Below are positions 7,584-16,031 of a stretch of DNA of 64,000 bases, in pieces. The translations under genes and the position numbers were made by a program. The stretch's first letter is position 1. The number at the start of each line of letters is the position of its first letter. Under the pieces are notes generated by a model, which saw nothing but the letters and a program-made list of their open reading frames with translations, did no database searches and was not told the DNA's origin. This DNA comes from Thermus brockianus (GTDB lineage: Bacteria; Deinococcota; Deinococci; Deinococcales; Thermaceae): the NCBI RefSeq assembly GCF_021462505.1, contig NZ_JAKEDV010000001.1, forward strand, positions 354,489 to 418,488, in the 5' to 3' direction.

Positions 7584-10475
7584 ATGAGATTGGCCGGGCA
7601 ACTTGCGGTGTTGGCCCGTTTTCAAAGGGCCCTTCTTAAGGATTTGGAGCCAGTACAGATTTTGCGCAACCTCCTGGAGGTGGCCACGGAGGAGGGGGTG
7701 GAGCGGGCGGCCCTTTTCCTCTATCACCCTTCCACCCGGGAACTGGTGGGCGAGGTGGCCTCGGGGCGGGGGCGGCACTACACGGTTTCTGCCATCGCCC
7801 TGCCCCTTTACAGCAAGGGGCCGGTGCAGGAGGCCTTTTTCGCCGAGGGGCCCGTTAAGCGGGGCGAGGAGTGGTTGTTGCCCGTGGTGGGGGAGGAGGC
7901 CCTTTTTTGCTGGAGCGATCCCGAGGCCCGGTGCCAAGAACGCCCCCGGGCTACCCGGGAAACCCGGGCCATGGTCTGCCCTTCCTGCTTCCGTTTTGCG
8001 GCCAAGGGGGTGCTCAGCCTCGAGGGCGTCCCCCAGGCCCTCCAGCCCACCTTGCCCCTCCTCGCCCAGCTCACCGCCCTGGCCCTCAAGAACGGGGAAC
8101 TCCTCGCCAGCCGCAACGCTGCTTTGGGGAAGCTTTCCCGGCATGTGGAGGCCCTCTCCCACGTGAGCGCCCTGGCCCGGGAGGTGGCCCGTTCGCTAGA
8201 GCCAAGCGCCGTCCTGGAAACCTTAGCCCGGGCGCTATCCGAGCGGTTTGGCTTTTTCCGGGTCACCGTGGCCTTGGTCAAGGAGGGCCGCTTGGAGGGG
8301 CACCTCACCGTCAGGGGCCAGGAGGTGTATTGGACGGAGGGCAGGAGCCGTATCCAGCTTCTCGTGGAAGTCTCCCCTGATCCCTTGGCCCGGGCGGTGC
8401 GGGAGCGGAAAACCCTGGTTTTGGAGCGGGAGAAGCTTCCGGCGGGCGTGGGCCAAGGCACGGGGCCCACCGTGGCCTACGTGCCTATCCTGGCGGAGGA
8501 GGAACCCTTAGGGGTGGTGGCGGTGGACCACGGCCCAGGGGGTCCTCCGGTGAACCCCGAGGAGGTGGGCTACGTGGAGCTTCTGGCCGGGGTGGCGGGG
8601 GTAGCCCTGAAGAACGCCAAGCTCTATCGGGAGAAGACCCAGCTTTCCCTGGCCCTAGCGGCGGAGCGAAAGCGGCTATCCCAGGTGCTGGAAGACCTTC
8701 CCGATGGGGTGGTGGTCCTTTTTGGGGATAGGGGGTTCGCTAACCCGCGGGCGCGGGAGGCCTTGGGCTTGGGACCTGAGGTGGCCCTGGAGGACCTCCC
8801 TACAGCCTTAGGCCCCGCCTTGGAGGGGGGTAGGCTGGAGCTTGCCTTGGGGGGGCGGAGCTACAGCGTCCGGGGCCGGGTTGTGGGGGAGATGCGCATC
8901 TTGGTCCTCCACGACATCAGTGAGCGGGTGCGGATGGAAAGGGCCCTAAGGGAGCAGGTGGTCTTCACCCAGGCCCTGGTGGACCTGGCCCAGGCGGCGT
9001 TGCGGGAGAAGGGGATAAGGGGCTTGGCGGAGGCCATCGTGCGTCGCCTCTTGGTCCTTTTCGCCGCAGACGAGGGGGTGCTTCTGGCGGAAGGGGAAGT
9101 GGTGCTCTTCGCCACCTGCCCCCTGCCGGCTTCCCTGCCCCAACCCAACCTCCTGGAGCGGGCTTTGGCGGAGGAAAGCCCTTTGGGTGTGGAAGAGCTT
9201 CATCCCAGGGAGTGCGGGATCGCCACCTCTTTGGGCCTGCAAAGCGCCTTGGTGGTGCCCTTTCGTGCCGGGGTGTTCCGGGGGGGGCTCCTTTTGGGTT
9301 ACCGCAAGGGCCGGCGCTTCGGCGAGCGCCTCTTGGCCCGGCTTGCCCAGGTGGGGACCCTTTTGGCCTTGGTCCTGGAGAAGGCCCGTTTTCTGGAGCT
9401 CTTGGAGGCGGAGGAGGAGCGGCTAAAAGCGCTTATGGAGCACTCCCAGGACGTGGTCTACGTTCTGGATGGGAATGGGACGATTCGCTTCGTGAGCGCC
9501 AGCGTGCGGGGGGTCTTGGGGTATGACCCCGAGGGGTACAGGCGGGCACCCGTGAACGGCCTGGACTTCGTCCATCCCGAGGACCGCCCCTTGGCCGAGG
9601 CCCTTTTCCGGGAGCTTCTCGCCCACCCCGGGGAGGTGCGTGCGGGAGAGTTTCGGGTCCTCCACGCCGACGGCACCCCCATTCCCATGGAAGCCTGGGG
9701 CCGGAACCTCCTCCACGAGCCCCGGGTGGGCGGGGTGGTGGTGAACCTGAGGGACCTAAGGCCCCGCCTCGAGGCCGAGCGCCTCAAGGGCGAGTTCATC
9801 GCCGCCGTATCCCACGAGCTCCGCACCCCCCTTGCCGTCATCATGGGCCTGGCGGAGCTCTTGCGGGAGGAGGGGCTTTCGCCGAGCGCCGAGGAGTCCG
9901 TGGAGCTCATCCTGGAAAGCGCCTTCCGCCTCAAGACCATGGTGGACAACCTCCTGGACACGAGCCGCCTCGAGGCGGGCCGCTTTGAGGTGAACCGGCG
10001 GCCCGTGAACCTCAGGCCCCATCTCCTAGACCTGGCCAAAAGCTTCCACGGGGTGGCGCGGCTTTCCGGGGTGGACTTCCGGGTGGAGGTGGAGGAGCTC
10101 CCCGTGGTGGAGGCGGATCCCGAGCGCATGGTCCAGGTGGTGGGGAACCTCCTCTCCAACGCCTTCAAGTTCACCCCCCAGGGGGGGCGCATCCGGCTTG
10201 GGGCCCGGGGGGAGGGGGATGTCCTGGTCTTGGAGGTGGAGGACACCGGCCCCGGCATCCCCAAGGAGGAGCTCCCCAAGCTCTTCCAGCGCTACGCCCG
10301 GGCCAAGAACGCCGGCGCCCGTGGGGTTTCGGGCACCGGGCTTGGGCTTTATATCTCCAAGGCCATCGTGGAGGCCCACGGGGGGCGGATTGAGGTGGAG
10401 ACGGAGGAGGGCAAGGGGAGCCTTTTCCGGGTTATCCTACCCCTATATGGCCCGCATCCTGCTGGTGGAGGATGA
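7584..10475 (+). CDS. Soluble multi-sensor histidine kinase (GAF/PAS) with four-Cys motif
   Basis: A 963-aa sensor kinase without transmembrane segments, so it senses a cytoplasmic signal. Approximate layout: GAF 1 (10-190), GAF 2 (205-345), degenerate PAS (365-440), GAF 3 (455-600), PAS (612-725, MEHSQDVVYVLDGNGTIRFV), HisKA dimerisation domain with phospho-His 744 (AAVSHELRTPL), and HATPase_c (GNLLSNAFKFTPQGG, EDTGPGIPKEEL, GTGLGLYISKAIVEAHGG). GAF 1 carries Cys109, 117, 132 and 135 (C-x7-C-x14-C-x2-C), a possible metal or Fe-S site. ATG 7584 has a GGAGG ribosome site. Its end overlaps the receiver gene by 29 bp, indicating a coupled two-component pair. The signal is unknown. Confidence 0.9.
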   Translation: MRLAGQLAVLARFQRALLKDLEPVQILRNLLEVATEEGVERAALFLYHPSTRELVGEVASGRGRHYTVSAIALPLYSKGPVQEAFFAEGPVKRGEEWLLPVVGEEALFCWSDPEARCQERPRATRETRAMVCPSCFRFAAKGVLSLEGVPQALQPTLPLLAQLTALALKNGELLASRNAALGKLSRHVEALSHVSALAREVARSLEPSAVLETLARALSERFGFFRVTVALVKEGRLEGHLTVRGQEVYWTEGRSRIQLLVEVSPDPLARAVRERKTLVLEREKLPAGVGQGTGPTVAYVPILAEEEPLGVVAVDHGPGGPPVNPEEVGYVELLAGVAGVALKNAKLYREKTQLSLALAAERKRLSQVLEDLPDGVVVLFGDRGFANPRAREALGLGPEVALEDLPTALGPALEGGRLELALGGRSYSVRGRVVGEMRILVLHDISERVRMERALREQVVFTQALVDLAQAALREKGIRGLAEAIVRRLLVLFAADEGVLLAEGEVVLFATCPLPASLPQPNLLERALAEESPLGVEELHPRECGIATSLGLQSALVVPFRAGVFRGGLLLGYRKGRRFGERLLARLAQVGTLLALVLEKARFLELLEAEEERLKALMEHSQDVVYVLDGNGTIRFVSASVRGVLGYDPEGYRRAPVNGLDFVHPEDRPLAEALFRELLAHPGEVRAGEFRVLHADGTPIPMEAWGRNLLHEPRVGGVVVNLRDLRPRLEAERLKGEFIAAVSHELRTPLAVIMGLAELLREEGLSPSAEESVELILESAFRLKTMVDNLLDTSRLEAGRFEVNRRPVNLRPHLLDLAKSFHGVARLSGVDFRVEVEELPVVEADPERMVQVVGNLLSNAFKFTPQGGRIRLGARGEGDVLVLEVEDTGPGIPKEELPKLFQRYARAKNAGARGVSGTGLGLYISKAIVEAHGGRIEVETEEGKGSLFRVILPLYGPHPAGGG

Positions 10476-10812
10476 GCCCTTGGTGGCCCACACGGTGCGC
10501 CGCATCCTGGAGAGGGCCGGGCACCAGGTGGAGTGGGCGGCCTCGGGCCAGGCGGCGCTGGCGCGCTTGGGCGCCATGGCCTACGACCTGGTGCTGTGCG
10601 ACCTGGTGATGCCGGGGGTTTCGGGCCTCGAGGTGATCCAGGAGGTAAAGCGCCTGGGCGGCCCGCCCGTCCTCGCCCTTTCCGCCAGCGTGTCCACCAA
10701 GAGCCAAGAGGAGGCGCTAAGGGCGGGGGCCAAGGCCTTTTTAGGCAAGCCCTTTGACGCCCAGACGCTTCTTTCCCTGGTGGAGAAGCTTCTGGATCGG
10801 GAGGGGGCCTGA
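10447..10812 (+). CDS. Single-domain response regulator (CheY-like)
   Basis: A 121-aa receiver domain with no output domain. The acidic pocket (VEDEP, residues 8-10), phospho-acceptor Asp52 (LVLCDLVMPG), Ser79 and Lys101 (FLGKPFDA) are all in place. The ATG at 10447 lies inside the last codons of the upstream histidine kinase and begins exactly at the conserved ILLVEDEP strand, so translation is coupled. Without an effector domain it probably acts through protein-protein contact or as a phosphate carrier. Confidence 0.92.
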   Translation: MARILLVEDEPLVAHTVRRILERAGHQVEWAASGQAALARLGAMAYDLVLCDLVMPGVSGLEVIQEVKRLGGPPVLALSASVSTKSQEEALRAGAKAFLGKPFDAQTLLSLVEKLLDREGA

Positions 10813-10839
10813 TACACTGGAAAGCCAAAGGGGGAAGGT

Positions 10840-11916
10840 ATGCGGCGGCGGAGCTTCCTCAAAGCGGTGGGGGTAGGCTTAGCGGCAAGCCTCAGCTACA
10901 CGGCCCATGCCCAGGCCCAGCCCCAGGTGCGCTGGCGGCTCGTTTCCAGCTATCCCAAGAGCCTGGACACCCTCTATGGCGGGGCGGAGGACCTGGCCAA
11001 GCGGGTTTTTGACCTCACGGGGGGCCGCTTCCAGATCCGGGTCTACCAGGCGGGGGAGATCGTTCCCGGGGGGCAGGTGCTGGACGCCGTGCAGCAGGGC
11101 ACGGTGGAGGCGGGGCACACCTATGGGCCCTTCTATGTGGGCAAAAACCCCGCCCTGGCCTTTGACGGGGGGGTGCCTTTCGGCATGACCTACCGCCAGC
11201 ACAACGCCTGGATGCTCTTCGGCGGGGGGCTTGAGCTTTTGCGGGAGGTGTACGCCGACTTCGGCGTCCTCCAGTTCCCTGGGGGAAACACGGGGGCCCA
11301 GATGGGGGGGTGGTTCCGCAAGGAGATCCGCACCCTGGCGGATCTAAAGGGCCTTCGGATGCGCATCCCTGGCCTCGGGGGCCTGGTCATGGGCCGGCTT
11401 GGGGTGGTGCCCCAGACCCTGGCCGCCGGGGACATCTACCCCGCCTTGGAACGGGGGGCCATTGACGCCACGGAGTTTTCCGGCCCCTACGACGACGAGA
11501 AACTAGGCTTTTACAAGGTGGCCCGCTATTACTACTATCCTTCCTTCTGGGAACCCTCGGCGCAGCTTTCCTTCCTGGTTGCCCAAAGGGAGTGGGCCCG
11601 CCTGCCCAAGGAGTTCCAGGAGGCCTTCCAGGTGGCGGCCCAGGAGGTCAACCTCACCATGATGGCCAAGTACGACGCCCAAAACCCGCCCGCCCTCCGC
11701 CGCCTCCTCGCCGCCGGGGTGCGCCTGAGGCGGTGGCCCACGGAGGTGATGAAGAAGGCCCTGGAGGAGGCGAGGGCGCTTTACGAGGAGCAGGCAGCCA
11801 AGGATGCCACCTATAAAAAGGTGTACACCGCCTACTGGGCCTTCCGGGAGGAGGCGTACCGCTGGTTCGCCGTGGCCGAGCTGGCCTACGAGACCTTTGC
11901 CTTCCCCACCCTCTAG
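10840..11916 (+). CDS. TRAP transporter substrate-binding protein, DctP/TakP type, Tat-exported
   Basis: A 358-aa periplasmic TRAP binding protein. The N-terminus is a twin-arginine signal (RRRSFLKAVGVGLAASLS, cleavage near AHA-QAQ). The body has the family landmarks GEIVPGGQVLDAVQQGTVEA, the GxxGGQMGGWF-like loop, LKGLRMRIPGLGG with the carboxylate-binding Arg, and YPALERGAIDATEFSGPYDD. From memory it resembles the T. thermophilus calcium-lactate binding protein TTHA0766, so a 2-oxo or 2-hydroxy acid is a reasonable ligand guess. RBS GGGGAAGG precedes the ATG. No DctQ or DctM gene is adjacent; it follows a two-component pair by 27 bp. Its stop shares CTAG with the convergent formate dehydrogenase gene. 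Confidence 0.9.
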   Translation: MRRRSFLKAVGVGLAASLSYTAHAQAQPQVRWRLVSSYPKSLDTLYGGAEDLAKRVFDLTGGRFQIRVYQAGEIVPGGQVLDAVQQGTVEAGHTYGPFYVGKNPALAFDGGVPFGMTYRQHNAWMLFGGGLELLREVYADFGVLQFPGGNTGAQMGGWFRKEIRTLADLKGLRMRIPGLGGLVMGRLGVVPQTLAAGDIYPALERGAIDATEFSGPYDDEKLGFYKVARYYYYPSFWEPSAQLSFLVAQREWARLPKEFQEAFQVAAQEVNLTMMAKYDAQNPPALRRLLAAGVRLRRWPTEVMKKALEEARALYEEQAAKDATYKKVYTAYWAFREEAYRWFAVAELAYETFAFPTL

Positions 11917-13952
11917 TCCACCTTTTCTAGCCGCACGGCACTCACCTTGTACTCGGGGATGCGGCTCACGGGGTCCAGGGCGTCCAGGGTGAGGCGGTTG
12001 GCGGGGGCCTCGGCGAAGTGGAAGGGGGCGTAGACCACCCCTTCGGGGGTGCGCTCCGTCACCCAGGCCTTGGCGCGGATCCGGCCCCGGCGGCTCACCA
12101 CGTAGATGGGCTCGCCATCCTGGAGGCCAAGCCTGGCGGCGTCCTTGGGGTTCACCTCCACCTTGAGCTCGGGGTACGCCTCCTGCAGGCGGCTATTGCG
12201 GCTAAGGGTTCCCCCGTGCCAGTGGAAGAGGACCCGGCCCGTGGAGAGGGTGAAGGGGTAGTCCTCCGAGGGGGGTTCCGCCGGGGGCGCGTAGGGGGCA
12301 GGGAAGAAGCGGGCCCGGCCCGAGGGGGTGTTGAAGCGCTCGCGGAAGAGCACCGCCTCCCCGGGGTGGTCCTCGTGGGGACAGGGCCAACGCACCCCTT
12401 CCTCCACCAGGCGGGCGTAGGTGATGCCCCCCATCAGCTCGGGGATGGCCTGGCGCACCTCCTCCCAGATGCCTTCCGGCCCCGGGTACACCCGCCAAGG
12501 CCGGCCCAGGGCTTGGGCCAGGCGCCGGCCCAGTTCCTGGGTAATCCACCAGTCGGGCCGGGCCTCCCCGGGCGGGTCAAGGAGCCTCCGCACCCGTTGC
12601 ACCCGGCGGTCGGTGTTGGTGAAGGTGCCCTCCTTTTCCAGGAAGCTGGCGGCGGGAAGGACCACGTGGGCGAAGGGGGTGGTTTCGTTTTCCAGGATGT
12701 CTTGGACGATAAGGAAGGGGAGGCTGGCAAGCTTGGCCTTGAGGTGGTCCTGGTAGGGCTCGCTGGTCACCGGGTCCTCCCCGATGAGGTAGATGGCTTC
12801 CACCTCGGGGATGGCCTCAAAAACCTCGGTCATGCGCAGGCCGGGCTTGGGGTTGAGGGGCACGCCCCACAGGGCCTCAAAGCGTTTTCTGGCTGCTTCC
12901 TCCGCCACCTTGAGGTAGCCGGGGTAGACGTCGGGCAAGGCCCCCATATCCCCGGCCCCTTGCACGTTGTTCTGGCCCCTTAGGGGGTTCAGGCCCGCCC
13001 CCTCCTTGCCCACCTTGCCCGTCAGAAGGGCCAGGTTCACCAGGGCCTGGGCCGTGGCCGTGCCCTTGGTGTGCTGGGTGACCCCCATGGCCCAGTAGGC
13101 CCCGGCCCGCTCCGTGGTGGCGTAAAGCCGGGCAGCCAGGGCGATCTTCTCCCGCTCCACCCCGGTGATGGCCTCCGCCCTTTCCAGGGTGTATTCCTCC
13201 AAGGAGGCCTGCCACTCGGCGAACCCTTCCGTGCGGGCCTCCACGTAGGCCCGGTCCCAAAGGCCCGCCTCGAGGATGTACCGGGCCATGGCGTTCAGGA
13301 GGAACAGGTCCGTCCCGGGGCGGACCCTAAGCCACAAGGTGGCCGCCTCGGCCATGCCCGTGTAGCGGGGGTCCACCACGACCATCCTCGCCCCCTGGCG
13401 CACCCGCTTCTTGATCATGGCGGCGATCACCGGGTGGGTTTCCGTGGTGTTGGAGCCCACCACCAGGAAGAGGTCCGTTTTCCAGATATCCTCTAGGGGG
13501 TTCGTCATGCTAGCCCCACCCAAGGAGCGGGAAAGGGCGGCGGTGGAGGAGGAGTGGCAAAGCCGGGAGCAGTGGTCCACGTTGTGGGTGCCGAGAAGGG
13601 CCCGGGCCAGCTTCTGGGCCAAATAGACCTCCTCGTTGGTGGTCTTGGCCGAGGGGAAGACGGCGAGGCCTTCGGGGCCCTTGCGCCTTAGGGCCTCCAG
13701 GAGTTTTTCCGCAGCGAAGTCTAAGGCCTCTTCCCAGGTGGCCCTGCGGAAGGGGACGTTCCGGCTTTCCCGCACCATGGGGTAAAGGAGGCGCTTCTTA
13801 GAAAAGGGAAAGTCCAGACCAAACCGCCCCTTGACGCAAAGGGCCCCGTGGTTGGGCGGGATGTCCGGGGCCAGGACCCGGACGATCCGGCCCCCTTGGA
13901 CCTCGGGCTCCACCTGGCAACCCACGCCGCAGTAGGGGCAAGTGGTGCGCAT
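11913..13952 (-). CDS. Formate dehydrogenase, molybdopterin catalytic subunit (Cys type)
   Basis: A 679-aa bis-MGD oxidoreductase of the formate dehydrogenase family. It has an N-terminal [4Fe-4S] site (Cys5, 8, 12 and 39: CPYCGVGC...ALCVKGRFG), the active-site segment HCSRLCHSSS in which Cys132 takes the place of selenocysteine and is followed by the catalytic His133, cofactor loops (VVGSNTTETHPV, VVDPRYTGMAEAA, LNPLRGQNNVQGAGDMGALP) and a C-terminal molydopterin dinucleotide-binding domain (STGRVLFHWHGGTLSRNS). ATG 13952 overlaps the stop of the Fe-S subunit in TGATG; the frame stays open upstream but only as a shadow of that gene. It oxidises formate to CO2, electrons passing through the two upstream subunits to NAD. 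An accessory FdhD is not nearby. Confidence 0.9.
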   Translation of the reverse strand: MRTTCPYCGVGCQVEPEVQGGRIVRVLAPDIPPNHGALCVKGRFGLDFPFSKKRLLYPMVRESRNVPFRRATWEEALDFAAEKLLEALRRKGPEGLAVFPSAKTTNEEVYLAQKLARALLGTHNVDHCSRLCHSSSTAALSRSLGGASMTNPLEDIWKTDLFLVVGSNTTETHPVIAAMIKKRVRQGARMVVVDPRYTGMAEAATLWLRVRPGTDLFLLNAMARYILEAGLWDRAYVEARTEGFAEWQASLEEYTLERAEAITGVEREKIALAARLYATTERAGAYWAMGVTQHTKGTATAQALVNLALLTGKVGKEGAGLNPLRGQNNVQGAGDMGALPDVYPGYLKVAEEAARKRFEALWGVPLNPKPGLRMTEVFEAIPEVEAIYLIGEDPVTSEPYQDHLKAKLASLPFLIVQDILENETTPFAHVVLPAASFLEKEGTFTNTDRRVQRVRRLLDPPGEARPDWWITQELGRRLAQALGRPWRVYPGPEGIWEEVRQAIPELMGGITYARLVEEGVRWPCPHEDHPGEAVLFRERFNTPSGRARFFPAPYAPPAEPPSEDYPFTLSTGRVLFHWHGGTLSRNSRLQEAYPELKVEVNPKDAARLGLQDGEPIYVVSRRGRIRAKAWVTERTPEGVVYAPFHFAEAPANRLTLDALDPVSRIPEYKVSAVRLEKVD

Positions 13953-14554
13953 CACGCCACCTCCAGGGTCAGGGGCCGCAAGGCCCCCGTGGGGCAGACC
14001 TGCACGCAGTTGCCGCAGAAGACGCAAGGGGTTTCCGGCAAGGGGCGGCCCAGGGGGGTGGTGGGATGGGCCAGGAGGCCCCGGTCCTCGAGGGTGAGGG
14101 CGTACACCCCCATGATCCCGTCCCCGCAGGCGTCCACGCAGCGGCGGCAGTTGACGCACTTGGCGTAGTCCCGCAGGAAGAAGGGGTTGTCCTTCAAGGC
14201 TTCCCGATCTCCCCGCCCCGCCACCCCCGGCCAGCGGCCAGGCTCGGCCCCGTAGCGCTCCATGAGGGCGAGGAGCTCCGGTGCCTGGGAGAGGTCGGTG
14301 GTGAGGGCAAGCCACTCCAAAAGGGTTTTCCTTAGGCGCCGAAGGGCCTCGGTTTCCGTCCTCACCTCCATCCCCTCTTGGGCCAAGGTGGCGCAGGCGG
14401 GTTGCGGGCGCCCGTTCACCTCCACCAGGCAAAGGCGGCAGAGGCCCTTGGTTTCCGTGTGGGGGTGGTGGCAGAGGGTGGGTACCCGGGCCACCTGGAG
14501 CAAAAGGGTCCCTTCTTGGACCTCCACTTCCTTCCCATCTACCCTAAGCCGCAC
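13952..14554 (-). CDS. Formate dehydrogenase Fe-S subunit (NuoG N-terminal-like)
   Basis: A 200-aa electron-transfer protein corresponding to the N-terminal part of NuoG/FdsA, here a separate gene. It has a [2Fe-2S] domain (Cys28, 39, 42 and 54) and two [4Fe-4S] motifs (CVNCRRCVDAC and CVFCGNCVQVCPTGAL). Between them, the place where NuoG carries the His-Cys3 cluster reads LALTTDLSQAPELLALMERY and has no cysteines, so that cluster is absent. In most NAD-dependent formate dehydrogenases this module is fused to the molybdenum subunit. The gene overlaps the NuoF-like gene by 11 bp and the catalytic subunit by one base. Confidence 0.88.
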   Translation of the reverse strand: MRLRVDGKEVEVQEGTLLLQVARVPTLCHHPHTETKGLCRLCLVEVNGRPQPACATLAQEGMEVRTETEALRRLRKTLLEWLALTTDLSQAPELLALMERYGAEPGRWPGVAGRGDREALKDNPFFLRDYAKCVNCRRCVDACGDGIMGVYALTLEDRGLLAHPTTPLGRPLPETPCVFCGNCVQVCPTGALRPLTLEVA

Positions 14555-16016
14555 CTTCCACCTCCAAAAGGCTTTGGTAGGCCCAGGAAGCGGACTGGCC
14601 TAAGCCGCAGAGGCTTCCTTTTAGGGTTTCCGCCAGGTCCTGCACCAGGGCCCGGTTCCGCTCGCGCCGCCGCACCATCTCCACCTGCACCGCCGTGCCC
14701 AAGGGGCAGGGGAAGCACTTGCCGCAGGACTCCTCCTTGAGGAAGTGGACCAGGCCCAGAAGCACCTCCCAGAGGTCCACGGCAGGGCCAAAGGCCACGA
14801 TGGCCCCAGCCCCCAAGGGAAGCCGCTCTTTAAAGCGCAAGGGGAAGGCGAAGTCCCGGGTGAAGACCCCCGCCGCTCCCCCCAGGAGCACCGCTTGGAG
14901 TTCGCTTGGCTCCCTCCCAGCCCGGCGCAGGGCCTCCCCTAAGGGCGTGCCTAAGGGGAGCTCGTAAAGCCCAGGGTGGGCCACGTCCCCGCTTATGGAA
15001 AAGAGCTTGGGCTCGCGGGCGCGCCAGGTACCGGGACCTTCCCGGAGGATGAGGGGGAGGTTGGCCAGGGTTTCCACGTTCTGCACCAGGGTGGGCCTCC
15101 CCCAAAGCCCCTTTTCCCCGGGGAAGGGCGGCTTGAGCCGGGGCTCGGCCCGCTTGCCTTCCATGGACTCTAGAAGGGCGGTCTCCTCGCCGCAGATGTA
15201 GAGCCCGCCGCTTCGGAATACTTCCATGGGCACGGGGAGGAGGCCGGCCTCTTCCAGTTCGCCCAGGGCCTTTTGCAGGCTTTCCTGCGCTGCCTCAAAC
15301 TCTTCCCGCACGTAGAGGTATACCCTTTCCGCCCCCACGGCCAAGGCGGCGAGGAGGGCGCCCTCTAGGACCAAGAAGGGGTGGTGTTCCAGGAGGAAGC
15401 GGTCCTTGAAGTTGCCGGGCTCGGACTCGTCGGCGTTCACCACCAGGTACTTGGGGGCGGCACCCCGGGCCACGGCCCGCATCTTCACGTGGGCGGGGAA
15501 GGCGGCCCCGCCCCGGCCCAAAAGCCCCGCCTCCTCCACGGCCCTTAGAACCCCTTCGGGGCTAGCCCCTCCCTGGAGGAGGGCCGCGAGGGCCTGGAGC
15601 CCTCCCAAGGCCCGGTACTGGGCCAGGGAGAGGATGGGTTCTGGGGGAAGGAGGTGCTTCCCGCGGCCCAGGTTGAAGGGGAGACGGAAGTCCCTAAAGG
15701 ATACCAGGCGTCCCTGCCACTCCACGAAGCGCCCCTCCGGGGTGAAGCGGAGGTAGATGGGGGAGAGGGCCTCGAGGCCCAAGGGGGGGTAGCTTCCGTC
15801 CGCCGCTTCCCGTAGCCGGGCGAAGCCCCGGGCCCGGGCCACGGGGTCGTCCACCAGGAGGCGGCCTTGGGGTAGGCCGCGGTAGCGGGGGTAGTAGCGC
15901 ACCACCCCCCAGGCCTGGGCCAGGGGTACCCTGGCAAGCCGCGCCGCCTCGGCCACCTTCTCCTCCGTGAGGGGTAGCCGGGCGTCCAGGAGGGGGAGGA
16001 GGCTTGGGTTTTCCAT
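14544..16016 (-). CDS. Formate dehydrogenase NADH-binding subunit (NuoF-like) with degenerate NuoE-like N-terminus
   Basis: A 490-aa diaphorase subunit. Residues about 125-480 are NuoF: FMN/NADH loops (AGLLGRGGAAFPAHVKM, VNADESEPGNFKDR, GGLYICGEETALLESMEG) and the [4Fe-4S] site (ESCGKCFPC...GSLCGLG). The first ~110 residues begin like the helical part of NuoE/FdsG (LTEEKVAEAARLARVPLAQA then WGVVRYYPRY) but contain no cysteine, so no [2Fe-2S] cluster. It transfers electrons between formate oxidation and NAD. It is first in the operon; TAAGCT lies 6 nt before the ATG (leaderless, see separate entry). Confidence 0.88.
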   Translation of the reverse strand: MENPSLLPLLDARLPLTEEKVAEAARLARVPLAQAWGVVRYYPRYRGLPQGRLLVDDPVARARGFARLREAADGSYPPLGLEALSPIYLRFTPEGRFVEWQGRLVSFRDFRLPFNLGRGKHLLPPEPILSLAQYRALGGLQALAALLQGGASPEGVLRAVEEAGLLGRGGAAFPAHVKMRAVARGAAPKYLVVNADESEPGNFKDRFLLEHHPFLVLEGALLAALAVGAERVYLYVREEFEAAQESLQKALGELEEAGLLPVPMEVFRSGGLYICGEETALLESMEGKRAEPRLKPPFPGEKGLWGRPTLVQNVETLANLPLILREGPGTWRAREPKLFSISGDVAHPGLYELPLGTPLGEALRRAGREPSELQAVLLGGAAGVFTRDFAFPLRFKERLPLGAGAIVAFGPAVDLWEVLLGLVHFLKEESCGKCFPCPLGTAVQVEMVRRRERNRALVQDLAETLKGSLCGLGQSASWAYQSLLEVEGAA

Positions 16017-16022
16017 GGTTCA

Positions 16023-16028
16023 AGCTTA
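16023..16028 (-). promoter_or_regulatory. -10 element of the formate dehydrogenase operon (leaderless)
   Basis: Minus-strand TAAGCT ends six bases before the ATG of the NuoF-like gene. No Shine-Dalgarno lies between them and no clear -35 was found. Confidence 0.5.
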
Positions 16029-16031
16029 CCC

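Noticed and set aside
13953..14432. N-terminal extension of the formate dehydrogenase catalytic subunit
   Set aside because: The 160 extra codons are the shifted frame of the Fe-S subunit gene; homology begins at the CPYCGVGC motif next to ATG 13952.
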